Assembly (NCBI GenBank): GCA_019637105.1
Contig: JAHBWF010000043.1
Span: 1-49,343 of the forward strand
Origin: Labilithrix sp.
GTDB lineage: Bacteria > Myxococcota_A > Polyangia > Polyangiales > Polyangiaceae
Direction of reading: 5' to 3'
DNA: 49,343 nucleotides
This document shows positions 9,294-17,103 of this stretch, in pieces (position 1 is the stretch's first letter; every line of letters begins with the position of its first letter). A program made the translations under genes and the position numbers. Below the pieces are notes generated by a model that was not told the origin of the DNA, ran no database searches, and saw only the letters and a list, made by a program, of their open reading frames with translations.

Positions 9294-9821
9294 ATGCGTG
9301 GCCTTGCATTCTTGGTCTGTGGGGTGGGGTTCGCCGGGGCCGTCGCCGCGTGCGGCGCCAAAGAGAAGCCGAAGGACGCGACCGATACGCCGGCGTACAC
9401 CGACGAGACGCCGAAGTGGGAAGGCGCGTCGGCGTCCGACCCGAACGCGCCGTCGAAGTCGTCGCCGGGCCCCACGGTCAACGAAGCCCCGACGAAGCGC
9501 GGCGACCAGTACGACAAGGAGGCGACCGAGGTCGTCCTCAAGCGCGCCGCGCGTCAGGTGAAAGAGAACTGCGGTCAGGCGAAGGACGAGGACGGCAAGG
9601 CCGTCGGCCCGTGGGGCAAGACGACGATCCAGGTCGCGCTCGGGCGCAACGGCCACTCCAAGGGCACGACCGTGCCGCCTCCGTTCCAGGGCAAGCCCAC
9701 CGGCAACTGCGTGGAGAAGGCGTTCACCAACCTCACGTTCCCGCCGTGGAACGGCGCCGACGCGCAGGTCGACTGGGAGGTCGAGCTCATCGAGCCGGGC
9801 AAGGAGCCGCCGAAGAAGTAG
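9294..9821 (+). CDS. Lipoprotein with AgmX/PglI-like C-terminal domain
   Basis: This predicted outer-envelope lipoprotein has 175 residues. The signal peptide MRGLAFLVCGVGFAGAVAAC carries a lipobox ending at Cys20. Residues about 21-75 are a Lys/Asp/Pro-rich linker. From about residue 85 the sequence EVVLKRAARQVKENCGQAKD, then GKTTIQVALGRNGHSKG and FTNLTFPPWNGADAQVDW, resembles the TonB-like C-terminal domain seen in many myxobacterial AgmX/PglI-type proteins. Two cysteines (KENC and TGNC) could form a disulfide. The ATG at 9294 is chosen because it starts the signal peptide and is preceded by TATAGT; an upstream in-frame start at 9228 would add residues before the signal. A perfect hairpin follows 16 bases after the stop. 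The domain match is from memory of the family and moderate. Confidence 0.8.
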   Translation: MRGLAFLVCGVGFAGAVAACGAKEKPKDATDTPAYTDETPKWEGASASDPNAPSKSSPGPTVNEAPTKRGDQYDKEATEVVLKRAARQVKENCGQAKDEDGKAVGPWGKTTIQVALGRNGHSKGTTVPPPFQGKPTGNCVEKAFTNLTFPPWNGADAQVDWEVELIEPGKEPPKK

Positions 9822-9837
9822 GCCGGAGCTCGACGCG

Positions 9838-9860
9838 CCGGCGGCGAGCGTCGCCGCCGG
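9838..9860 (+). terminator. Perfect 10-bp stem-loop after the lipoprotein gene
   Basis: CCGGCGGCGA (9838-9847) pairs perfectly with TCGCCGCCGG (9851-9860) around GCG. It lies 16 bases past the stop codon and lacks a U-tract. Confidence 0.5.
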
Positions 9861-9935
9861 ACACCGACGCGCTCGTCCGCGAGCGCGGCCTCCACGTGGC
9901 GTAGCGACTGCACGCGCGCCCGGCAGGAGGCTGAC

Positions 9936-10793
9936 ATGAAAACGTTCGTTCGACTCATCAGTGTTTGCAGCATGGTCTCGATCGGCGTCCTCGCCGCGCC
10001 GCTCAGCGCCAGCGCGGACGAGGCCGCCCCGAGTGAAGAGGTCGGCAGCAGCGCCGCGACGCACTCGGGCGCCCGCAAGGTCTTCGACAAAGCGCTCGCG
10101 GACGTCGAGCTCCGGCCCGACCAAGAAGAGGCCGTCAAGGAGCTGAAGTCCGAGGCCAAGGAGCGGCGCGCGCCGCTGAAGGAGGCGAAGCGCGAGCTGG
10201 TGCTGGCGGTCGCCGACCAGATCGAGAAGGGCAAGATCGACCGCTGCGAGCTCAAGGACGAGATCGAGAAGGTCGCCTCCGCGACGGCCAAGGCGCGCCC
10301 GGGCGACCGAGCGGCGATGGAGAAGCTCCACTCGATCCTCGATCACGATCAGCGCGGGCGCTTCGTCGACGCACTGAAGAAGCACTGGGAGGAGCACAAG
10401 AAGTCCTACGAGGCGGGCGCGATGACGGACAAGCTCGCCCGCGAGCTCGACCTGAACGACGAGCAGAAGGACAAGGTCCGACAGATCCTCTCCGGGCTGA
10501 AGGAGATCGCCGAGGCCGAGCCCGCGCACGAGGAGCACCGCGCGATGTGGTCGCGGATCCTCGAGGCCTTCAAGGGCGACCACTTCGACCTCGACGAGGT
10601 CGCCCCCAGCAAGGACGTGGCCGAGAAGACGACCAAGCGGATCGAGGCCCGCCTCTGGGCGGGTGAGGCCCTGCTCCCGGTGTTGAACGACGAGCAGCGC
10701 GGTAAGCTCGCCGACAAGCTGCGGAGCAAGGCGCAAAGCCACCACAACGAGACGGAGCGCGGCGCCAGCTCGGGCATGGACGACCTGGACTGA
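9936..10793 (+). CDS. Spy/CpxP-like periplasmic helical protein
   Basis: This is a secreted, highly charged, all-helical protein of 285 residues. The signal peptide is MKTFVRLISVCSMVSIGVLAAPLSASA with cleavage likely after ASA. The mature part holds four short motifs with a conserved Gln: ELRPDQEEAV, ILDHDQRGRF, DLNDEQKDKV and VLNDEQRGKL. They resemble the LTxxQ motif of Spy/CpxP and heavy-metal-resistance periplasmic proteins, which act as ATP-independent chaperones or stress sensors. The four copies suggest internal duplication, because Spy itself has two. One cysteine (DRCELK) is present. A strong Shine-Dalgarno AGGAGG lies five bases before the ATG, in contrast to most neighbours. The family link is moderate and a general extracytoplasmic chaperone role is inferred. 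Confidence 0.78.
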   Translation: MKTFVRLISVCSMVSIGVLAAPLSASADEAAPSEEVGSSAATHSGARKVFDKALADVELRPDQEEAVKELKSEAKERRAPLKEAKRELVLAVADQIEKGKIDRCELKDEIEKVASATAKARPGDRAAMEKLHSILDHDQRGRFVDALKKHWEEHKKSYEAGAMTDKLARELDLNDEQKDKVRQILSGLKEIAEAEPAHEEHRAMWSRILEAFKGDHFDLDEVAPSKDVAEKTTKRIEARLWAGEALLPVLNDEQRGKLADKLRSKAQSHHNETERGASSGMDDLD

Positions 10794-10836
10794 CGCCGGC
10801 CGGGCGGCCTCGCGCCCGTCGCGCCGGAACGGCCGC

Positions 10837-10865
10837 GAGCCTGCGCGGACACGGCCCGCAGGCTC
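10837..10865 (+). terminator. 9-bp stem-loop after the Spy-like gene
   Basis: GAGCCTGCG (10837-10845) pairs perfectly with CGCAGGCTC (10857-10865), 43 bases past the stop codon. No U-tract follows. Confidence 0.4.
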
Positions 10866-10990
10866 CGGCCACCGCCGCGACGCGACGCCAGAGGTCGGCG
10901 TTTGAATATCCGCCGGTCCCCGCCGTCTCCCTCTCCTGAAGCCGGGCGGCGGGGAGGCCGCGGCCCGAGCCAGCGTAGATCTCGGGAGCC

Positions 10991-12172
10991 ATGCCCACCG
11001 CGCGACTCGCCTACCTCGCCGATCGTCAGGTCCACCTCGTCTTCGACGACGGGACCGAGGACGCGATCGTCAGCCCGTTCGTCGAAGGCGTGCAGCGGCG
11101 CGAGGCGAGCATCGAGCGGAAGACCGCCTGGAAGAACCGAGGCGCCGGCGCCCGCTTCATGGGCGCCGCGGCGCTCTGGGACGAGGGCGACGGCCGACGC
11201 TCGCCGGCCAGCTTCACGTCGCTCGCGAAGGGCCGCAGGCGGGGCGAGATCCTCTACGCGATCACCACCGGCCCCGTCAGCGGGCTCTTCGCGTACGACG
11301 TCGAGACGAAGGAGGAGCAGCGCCTGGTTCACGGGACGGACGGCGCCGCGCTGGCGATCGCGACGAGCGACGATCACCGGGTCATCGCGATGGCGCGCGA
11401 TCAGAAGAGCGGCGCGCGCAACCTCGCGGTGATGCGCGACGACGGCGGCGACTCGGCGCTCGTCACCGACGGCGACACCGTCGACGACGCGCCGTCCTGG
11501 GTGCCGGTCGGCCCCGAGGTGACGGAGGGGCGCCACCAGCTCGTCTACCAGTCGACCGGCATCGGCCGCGACGCCGCCGGGATGGTCGCCGGCTTCGGGC
11601 CGACCGAGATCAACCTGCTCGACGCCGAGCGCGGCTCGTTGAAGACCATCCTCTCCGACCCGGAGCACGACTACCTCGCGCCACGCATGACGCGCGACGG
11701 CACGCTCTACGTGATGCGCCGGCCGTACCAGGGCCTCACGAAGCCGCCCGATCCCGCCGCGTACCTGAAGGACGGCCTCCTCGCGCCGCTGCGGCTCGCC
11801 TACGCCGGCTTCCGCTACCTCGACTTCTTCTCGATGCGCTACACCGGCAAGCCGCTCGCGAACGCCGGCAACGCCAAGGCGCGCAACGTCGACGCGCGGA
11901 AGCTCATCGAGCGCCAGAACATCGCGGCCGCCGGAGAAGGAGAGGAGGACGACGCCAAGATGCGGCGCGCGCCGGCCGATTGGGTCCTCCTCCGCCGGCG
12001 CCCGGACGGCGACGAGACCGTCGTGGCGAAGAGCGTCGTGGCCTTCGACGTCGACGCGGAGGGCGTGGTCTACGTCAGCGACGGCGACGGCGTCGACTGC
12101 ATCGGGACGGACGGGCGATCGGAGCGCGTGTCGCGGGCGGCGCGGGTCATGGCGCTCACCGCCACGCACTGA
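10991..12172 (+). CDS. TolB-like beta-propeller protein
   Basis: This 393-residue protein has no signal peptide or membrane span. It shows repeated beta-strand blocks with DDG, SxDG and PSW turns: DRQVHLVFDDGTE, GPVSGLFAYDVETKEE, ALAIATSDDHRVIAMARD, DDAPSWVPVG, RHQLVYQSTGIGRD and LAPRMTRDGTLYVMRRP. These resemble TolB/WD40-type propeller blades. There is no catalytic motif, so a scaffold or ligand-sensing role is the safest guess. A stretch near residues 290-320 (RKLIERQNIAAAGEGEEDDA) is helical and acidic and breaks the pattern. The C-terminus lies inside a 35-bp tandem repeat. The region before the ATG at 10991 has an 8-bp inverted repeat, CCCCGCCG (10918-10925) with CGGCGGGG (10947-10954). 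Propeller assignment is moderate. Confidence 0.75.
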   Translation: MPTARLAYLADRQVHLVFDDGTEDAIVSPFVEGVQRREASIERKTAWKNRGAGARFMGAAALWDEGDGRRSPASFTSLAKGRRRGEILYAITTGPVSGLFAYDVETKEEQRLVHGTDGAALAIATSDDHRVIAMARDQKSGARNLAVMRDDGGDSALVTDGDTVDDAPSWVPVGPEVTEGRHQLVYQSTGIGRDAAGMVAGFGPTEINLLDAERGSLKTILSDPEHDYLAPRMTRDGTLYVMRRPYQGLTKPPDPAAYLKDGLLAPLRLAYAGFRYLDFFSMRYTGKPLANAGNAKARNVDARKLIERQNIAAAGEGEEDDAKMRRAPADWVLLRRRPDGDETVVAKSVVAFDVDAEGVVYVSDGDGVDCIGTDGRSERVSRAARVMALTATH

Positions 12173-12232
12173 CGCCGCGGGTCATCGCGCCCACCGCCAC
12201 GCACCGACGCCGCGGCTCATGGCGCTCACCGC
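12144..12232. repeat. 35-bp tandem repeat crossing a stop codon
   Basis: Unit 1 (12144-12178) starts in the last codons of the propeller gene and includes its TGA. Unit 2 (12179-12213) differs at only a few bases. Unit 3 (12214-12232) is partial. It fills the gap to the convergent HD-GYP gene. Confidence 0.85.
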
Positions 12233-12242
12233 ACGCGCCGCG

Positions 12243-14501
12243 TCAGATCCCCTCGTCCATCCGGCGCATGCCCTCGAGGAGCAGCGCCTCCGCCGACTCG
12301 GCGACGAGCCGCTTCGGCGGGACGAAGGACGGATCGAGCGCGAACTCCCCCTCCTGGAAGCGCACCATCGCGTAGAACGCGTCCGCGCCCGTCAGGCTGC
12401 CGAGGACCGCGTTCGCGATCGCCCCCTCGAGGAAGTGGATCTCGCCCGAGTTGCCGGCGCTCTTCACGTTCAGCTTGCCGGTCTTCCGCCCGTGGAAGAG
12501 GACCTGGACGATGTCGGGCAGGCCCATCTCGCGGAGGCTGCCGCTCACGCCCTTCGCGCCGCCGCCCTTGCCGCTCTGGGATCGCTGCTCGAGCATCGCC
12601 TTGATCTTCGCGACGAGGACGTCGGCCTGGACGGGCTTCGCGACGAAGTCCATCGCGCCGAGGTCGAACGCGCGCTGCGCCTCGGCGCGCCCCTGCTTGT
12701 GGGTGTGCACGATCCACGCGACGTCGCGGCCCCAGCGCTCCTTGCGCGCCTCGGAGAGGAAGGCGAGGCCGTCGGCGTCCGGGAGCTCGACCTCGCAGAC
12801 GACGAGATCGAACTCGACGCCGTCCATCCCGACGAGCTTGCGCGCGGCGTCGGCGCTCCGCGCGATCTTCACGTCGAAGCCCTGCTCCACCATCCGGAGC
12901 TCGAGGACCGTCGACTCCTCGGGATCCGGATCGACGATGAGCGCCCTGTGGCGGTTCGCGAGGAGCTTCGCCTTCATGTCCTCGCCGAGGACGAGGGCCT
13001 TGAACAGATCGAGGATCGCCGGATCGAAGATCGTGCCTTTGTGCTTGTGGAGGACGTCCATCGCCTCCGCGGGGCCGAGCACCTTGCGGAACGGGTTGCG
13101 CGGGTTCTGCGTGAGGTCGGCGTACGTGTCGGCGGCGGCGAGCAAGCGGGCGCCGAGCGGGATCTCCTTGCCGACCAGCTTGTCGGGGAAGCCCTTGCCG
13201 TCCCAGCGCTCGTACATGTGGAAGACCGCGTTCTTGATCGCCGGCGGGAGGCGGACGGCCTCGAGGAGACGGAGCGGCGTGTCGTACGCCTTCTGCGCGG
13301 CGAGGCGGTGCCCCTCGTACTCGCTGCAGTTGAGCGCGGTGAGGTGGAACTGGCCCATCTTGCCGATGTCGTGCACGTGGCCCGCGACGACGACCGCGTA
13401 CGTGTCCGACTTGTCGAGGTTCATCCGCTCCGCGACGCGGCGGAGGAGTCGCGCGACCTGCGACGAGTGCCCGCGGAGCTCCTGCCGGGCGTTCTCGAGG
13501 AGGCTCACCATCACGGTGAGCAGCTCGATCGTGGTGTCGTTCTGGAACGCGTTGGCCTGGCTCTCCGCCAGCGCCGGCGGCGCCGCGCCCATCCGCGTGG
13601 TCAGCGACGACGGCTCCTGCGGCGGAGGCAAGTCGAACGGCGACGACGGCGGGCGGGCGGCTTCGGGCGGCGGGGCCTCCCGGCGCGCGGACGCGGACGC
13701 GGGGGGCGGCGGCGGCGCCGAGAGCGAGACGTCGGCGGTGGCGCGCTTCACCGACGCGCGCTTGGTCGGGAGCGGCGGCGGGACCGGCATGTCGAGATCG
13801 GGGGAGTTTGCCCGCACGTTGGACGTGCTCGGCCTGCCGCGCGACGGCTCGCCGTCGTCGTCCGGGCTCGACCGGCGCTGGACCGGGGGCGGCGAGACGC
13901 GATCGAACGCGACCTCGTCGTCGATCGTGGACGAGTTGCGCTTGAACGTCTCCCTCGCGCCCATGACGCGGCCGTCGGCGAGGACCTGCTGGCCGAAGTC
14001 GTACGACGCCGCCCGCTCGAAGCGCTCGAACGCGCGGACGTCGCCGGCGTGGTGCTTGCGGATCGCCGCGGAGACCGCGGCCGGTCGGGCGACGAACGCC
14101 TTCACGTCACGCGCGCCGGACACGAGCTTCACCTCGCGCAGCATCTCGGCGTTGTCGGGATCGGGCGTGACGACGCTGAGCACGCTCGTCTGGCGATCGA
14201 ACAGGACCGGGAACACGCCGAGCGTCTCGGCGACGCGGCGCGGGATCATCTGCACGGTCGCGCGCGGGATGTCCGCCTTCGAGAGCTTCTCCGCCGAGAC
14301 GAAGTGGGTGCGGTAGATCCCGGAGAGGGCCTTCAAGAGATCGGCCTCGCTCAGGATGTCGTTGTCGATCAGCACGTCCTCCGCGCGGTCGTTCGTCGCG
14401 TGGAGCAACGCGACGGCGCGGTCGTATTGAGGCCGCGGCAAAATCTGCGCGCGATGCAGCAGATCGACGGCCTTCGTCTTTGGCGTGCTCTGGGCGCTCA
14501 C
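12243..14501 (-). CDS. MshEN-like / HD-GYP / receiver / DUF4388 hybrid
   Basis: This 752-residue regulatory protein has four parts. Residues about 1-165 look like the type II secretion E N-terminal (MshEN) fold, with paired segments DLLHRAQILPRPQYDRAVAL and VLIDNDILSEADLLKAL. About 230-320 is a Pro/Ser linker. About 330-490 is an HD-GYP domain with HVHDIGK (about 374) and WDGKGFP (about 432). About 515-630 is a receiver, and about 645-750 is DUF4388 (PATAN), beginning GVSGSLREMGLPDIVQVL. HD-GYP enzymes normally break cyclic-di-GMP, and MshEN domains can bind it. Here the usual HHER before WDG is HMYER and GYP is GFP, so catalysis is doubtful. The receiver has Glu in place of the phospho-Asp (VVCEVELP). 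The start is a GTG at 14501, with AAGGCGG upstream. Downstream of the uridine kinase gene on the same strand. Domain calls are good; the biochemical role is open. Confidence 0.88.
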   Translation of the reverse strand: MSAQSTPKTKAVDLLHRAQILPRPQYDRAVALLHATNDRAEDVLIDNDILSEADLLKALSGIYRTHFVSAEKLSKADIPRATVQMIPRRVAETLGVFPVLFDRQTSVLSVVTPDPDNAEMLREVKLVSGARDVKAFVARPAAVSAAIRKHHAGDVRAFERFERAASYDFGQQVLADGRVMGARETFKRNSSTIDDEVAFDRVSPPPVQRRSSPDDDGEPSRGRPSTSNVRANSPDLDMPVPPPLPTKRASVKRATADVSLSAPPPPPASASARREAPPPEAARPPSSPFDLPPPQEPSSLTTRMGAAPPALAESQANAFQNDTTIELLTVMVSLLENARQELRGHSSQVARLLRRVAERMNLDKSDTYAVVVAGHVHDIGKMGQFHLTALNCSEYEGHRLAAQKAYDTPLRLLEAVRLPPAIKNAVFHMYERWDGKGFPDKLVGKEIPLGARLLAAADTYADLTQNPRNPFRKVLGPAEAMDVLHKHKGTIFDPAILDLFKALVLGEDMKAKLLANRHRALIVDPDPEESTVLELRMVEQGFDVKIARSADAARKLVGMDGVEFDLVVCEVELPDADGLAFLSEARKERWGRDVAWIVHTHKQGRAEAQRAFDLGAMDFVAKPVQADVLVAKIKAMLEQRSQSGKGGGAKGVSGSLREMGLPDIVQVLFHGRKTGKLNVKSAGNSGEIHFLEGAIANAVLGSLTGADAFYAMVRFQEGEFALDPSFVPPKRLVAESAEALLLEGMRRMDEGI

Positions 14502-14521
14502 GGAGGTGACCGCCTTCTAGT

Positions 14522-15166
14522 CTAGCCGCCCTCGCTCGCCCTTTGGCGTACGAAACTCAGGAGGAAATCGAGGGCCACCCGGTTCTGGCCCCCCTCCGGA
14601 ATGACGATGTCGGCGAAGCGCTTCGACGGCTCGACGAAGGCCAGGTGCATGGGCCGAACTGTCTCGTAGTACTGCTTGCGGACCTGGGCGAACGTGCGCC
14701 CGCGGTGCTCGAGATCCCGCCGGATCCGCCGCATGACGCGGATGTCGGGATCGGTGTCGACGTAGAGCTTCACCTCGAAGCGCGACCGCAGCCGGTCGTC
14801 CGCCAGCACCAGGATCCCCTCGACCACGATGATGGCCGCCGGCTCGACGTGGACGCCCGTCTTCAGGCGGTCGTGGATGGTGAAGTCGTAGGTGGGGCGC
14901 ATGATCGACTGCCCCGTCCGGAGGGCGTCGAGGTGCTGCGTCATGAGGTCGAGCTCGAGCGCGTCCGGGTGGTCGTAGTTGACGCTGGCGCGCTCCGACT
15001 CCGGCAGGTGCGCCTGCGAGCGGTAGTAGTGGTCCTGCTGGAGGAGGACGCCGCGGCCCGGCGGGAGCGCGTCCAGCACGGCGCGGGCGATGGTGCTCTT
15101 CCCCGATCCGGATCCCCCCGCGATCCCCAAGATGAGCGGCGGGCGAAACGACGGAGGCGGCTGCAT
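14522..15166 (-). CDS. udk: Uridine kinase
   Basis: This enzyme phosphorylates uridine and cytidine with ATP or GTP to give UMP and CMP in pyrimidine salvage in the cytoplasm. The P-loop GGSGSGKS spans residues 17-24. Other family motifs are DHYYRSQAHLPESERASVNYDHPDALELDL (positions about 45-75; key DHYYR and YDHPDA), RPTYDFTIHDR (about 90-100), IIVVEGILVL and the lid RRIRRDLEHRGRTFAQVRKQY. Length of 214 residues is normal. I prefer the ATG at 15166, with AGGTAA about ten bases upstream, over a GTG at 15184 that would add six residues. The gene lies 20 bp upstream of the HD-GYP hybrid on the same strand, so the two may be co-transcribed. All catalytic motifs are present. Identity is secure. 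Confidence 0.95.
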   Translation of the reverse strand: MQPPPSFRPPLILGIAGGSGSGKSTIARAVLDALPPGRGVLLQQDHYYRSQAHLPESERASVNYDHPDALELDLMTQHLDALRTGQSIMRPTYDFTIHDRLKTGVHVEPAAIIVVEGILVLADDRLRSRFEVKLYVDTDPDIRVMRRIRRDLEHRGRTFAQVRKQYYETVRPMHLAFVEPSKRFADIVIPEGGQNRVALDFLLSFVRQRASEGG

Positions 15167-15222
15167 CGGCGCGTTACCTAGCACACGCGCGTCGGACGAT
15201 CGGCGCCGATGTTGGCTCCAGC

Positions 15223-15957
15223 TTACTTCGGCGCGTTGACGAGCCAGGCCAGCGGACGCCGGTACGTGCTGATCATCCGATCACTCGGGACCTCGTGTCC
15301 CATCCCGGCGACGAGCTTCACCCTCACCGGGACCTTCACCTTCTTGAGCGTCTCGCCGACGCGCACGGTGTTCCGCGCGACGCCGTCGTTCTCCCCCGTG
15401 AGGAGGTAGACGCGCTCGACCTTGCGCTTGTCCTTGGCGAGCGCCTCGCTCACGTCGCCCCAGTAGGCGTCGCTCGCGCCGAGGATGAGCCAGCGCGACC
15501 ACGTGCGCTGGTCCTTCAGGCCGACGTTCATCGCGACCCACGCGCCCTCGCTGAACCCGACGAGGACGTTGCCGCGGCGCTGGAGCTTGCCCTTGTACTT
15601 CTCGCGGAGCGCGGTGAGCGTCGCGTCGATGACGCGCTGGGCGTCGACCGTGCCGTTCGTCCACGTGCGCCCCCCCGAGTCGTTGACGCCGCTGCCCGAC
15701 GGGCAGACCACCCAGCCGAACTGCGTGGCGACGCGCGCCCACTTCCGGCAATCCTCCGCCGGGTGCCCGCCTCGCCCGTGGAGGTACATGATGACCGGCT
15801 TCGAGCCCCGGCCCTGAGGCTTGTAGTAGTAGGCGTCGGGCGCGCCGCGCACGGCGATGCGCAGCGGATCGGGGAGGGTCGCGGTCTTCGCCGACGCCAC
15901 GCGCGGGATCAGCGCGAGGAGCGCGGTCGCGACGAGGGCGAGAAGCACGCTACGCAT
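15223..15957 (-). CDS. Secreted alpha/beta-hydrolase (esterase-like)
   Basis: This exported serine hydrolase of 244 residues has the signal peptide MRSVLLALVATALLALIPRVASA with cleavage after ASA. The fold is alpha/beta hydrolase: KPVIMYLHGRGGHPAEDC is the oxyanion-hole region (about 55-72), VGFSEGAW holds the nucleophile Ser in GxSxG (about 135), GENDGVARN supplies a likely Asp, and GMGHEVP the catalytic His. It resembles phospholipase/carboxylesterase and PHB-depolymerase-like enzymes, but I cannot name the substrate. An alternative upstream in-frame start would put extra charged residues before the signal peptide, so the ATG at 15957 is preferred. TATGCT lies ten bases upstream. It precedes the uridine kinase gene on the same strand with a 56-bp gap. 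Family assignment is strong. Confidence 0.85.
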   Translation of the reverse strand: MRSVLLALVATALLALIPRVASAKTATLPDPLRIAVRGAPDAYYYKPQGRGSKPVIMYLHGRGGHPAEDCRKWARVATQFGWVVCPSGSGVNDSGGRTWTNGTVDAQRVIDATLTALREKYKGKLQRRGNVLVGFSEGAWVAMNVGLKDQRTWSRWLILGASDAYWGDVSEALAKDKRKVERVYLLTGENDGVARNTVRVGETLKKVKVPVRVKLVAGMGHEVPSDRMISTYRRPLAWLVNAPK

Positions 15958-15967
15958 CGAGGGCCGG

Positions 15968-15973
15968 AGCATA
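15968..15973 (-). promoter_or_regulatory. Candidate -10 box, secreted hydrolase
   Basis: TATGCT lies ten bases before the ATG at 15957 on the minus strand, consistent with a very short leader. Confidence 0.35.
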
Positions 15974-16092
15974 GTCGACGACGGCCTGGAGGCAACCCTC
16001 CACAGCGATCGCGCCGGACGCGCGGTCCCGCGGGCGCCCGCCACGCGGGCACCCGCCGCGCGAGGTCCGTGGACACGCGCCGGGCGCGCGGA

Positions 16093-16998
16093 TCAGCGCT
16101 GGAGATCGGCGCCGACGCCGACGCCGAGCGCCGTGGCCTCGTCGTCCGACGCCGGCCACGGGAGCGTCCGATCCTGACGCGCCGCGTGACCCGAGCGCGC
16201 GGCGGTGAAGGCGCGGAGACGCATCACGACGGCGCCGTCGGCCTCGACGCGCTCGGCGTACGCGCCCATCGGGGTCTTGCAGTCCGCGCCGAGCGCCGCG
16301 AGGACGCCGCGCTCGGCGTGCACGCAGCGGCTCGTCGTCGTGTCCGCGAGCGACGCGAGGAGCGCGCGGGTCGCCGCGTCGTCGACGCGCGCCTCGATCC
16401 CGAGCGCACCTTGCCCGACAGCCGGGAGCGAGACCTCCGGGGACAGCACCTCCGTCGCGCGGTCGCCGAGGCCGAGGCGCACCAGGCCGGCGCGCGCGAG
16501 GATGATCCCGTCGGCCTCGCCCGCGTCGACCTTGCGGAGCCGCGTGTCGACGTTCCCGCGCAAGGGGACGATCACGAGGTCCGGCCGCGCGGCGAGGACG
16601 TTCGCCGCCCGCCGGAGGCTGCTCGTGCCGATCCGCGCCCCCGCGGGCAGCGCCGCGAGCGTGCCGTGACGCGGCGCGACGAGCACGTCGCGCGGGTCCT
16701 CGCGCAGCGGGATGCACGCGATCGCGAGCCCGTCGGGGAGCGTCGCCGGGACGTCCTTGATCGAATGGACCGCGATGTCCGCGCGGCGCTCGAGGAGCGC
16801 CTCCTCGATCTCCTTGACGAAGAGGCCCTTGCCTCCCACCTCGGACAGCGGCCGATCCTGGATCCGGTCGCCGGTCGTGACGACCTGCTCCTCGACGAGC
16901 TCGAGGCCCGGGTGCGCCGCCGCCAGGCGCGCGACGAAGGCGCGGCACTGCGCGAGCGCGAGGGCGGAGCGGCGGGTGGCGTAGACGAGGCGCGGCAT
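16093..16998 (-). CDS. hemC: Hydroxymethylbilane synthase (porphobilinogen deaminase)
   Basis: This cytoplasmic enzyme joins four porphobilinogens into hydroxymethylbilane in heme synthesis. Motifs are TRRSALALAQ (about 9-18), VTTGDRIQDRPLSEVGGKGLFVKEIEEALL (about 40-70; key D in TGDR and GKGLF), VHSIKDVPATLPDG, RIGTSSLRRAANVLAARPDL, LRGNVDTRLRKVD, ILARAGLVRLG and PAVGQGALGIEAR. Cys240 in GADCKTPMG is the dipyrromethane cofactor attachment residue, near Cys242 of the E. coli enzyme. Length of 301 residues is normal and all key residues are present. TATGAT lies nine bases upstream of the ATG. The gene follows hemA and the CcsA/HemX gene on the same strand. Identity is secure. Confidence 0.97.
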   Translation of the reverse strand: MPRLVYATRRSALALAQCRAFVARLAAAHPGLELVEEQVVTTGDRIQDRPLSEVGGKGLFVKEIEEALLERRADIAVHSIKDVPATLPDGLAIACIPLREDPRDVLVAPRHGTLAALPAGARIGTSSLRRAANVLAARPDLVIVPLRGNVDTRLRKVDAGEADGIILARAGLVRLGLGDRATEVLSPEVSLPAVGQGALGIEARVDDAATRALLASLADTTTSRCVHAERGVLAALGADCKTPMGAYAERVEADGAVVMRLRAFTAARSGHAARQDRTLPWPASDDEATALGVGVGADLQR

Positions 16999-17007
16999 CG
17001 GTCGCGC

Positions 17008-17013
17008 ATCATA
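17008..17013 (-). promoter_or_regulatory. Candidate -10 box of hemC
   Basis: TATGAT, one base from consensus, is nine bases before the hemC ATG. It suggests hemC has its own promoter in the 105-bp gap after hemA. Confidence 0.4.
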
Positions 17014-17038
17014 GCGCGGGACGTCGCCCGGAGAGGGA

Positions 17039-17069
17039 GGAGGCGCTCGGCGCGCGAGGCGCCGCCTCC
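17039..17069 (-). terminator. Stacked hairpin between hemA and hemC
   Basis: GGAGGCG (17039-17045) pairs with CGCCTCC (17063-17069) and an inner CTCG pairs with CGAG. It lies 34 bases after the hemA stop codon and may end or process the hemA message. Confidence 0.4.
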
Positions 17070-17103
17070 GCGCGGAGCGCCGCGCCGGCCCCGCGCGGGC
17101 GGC

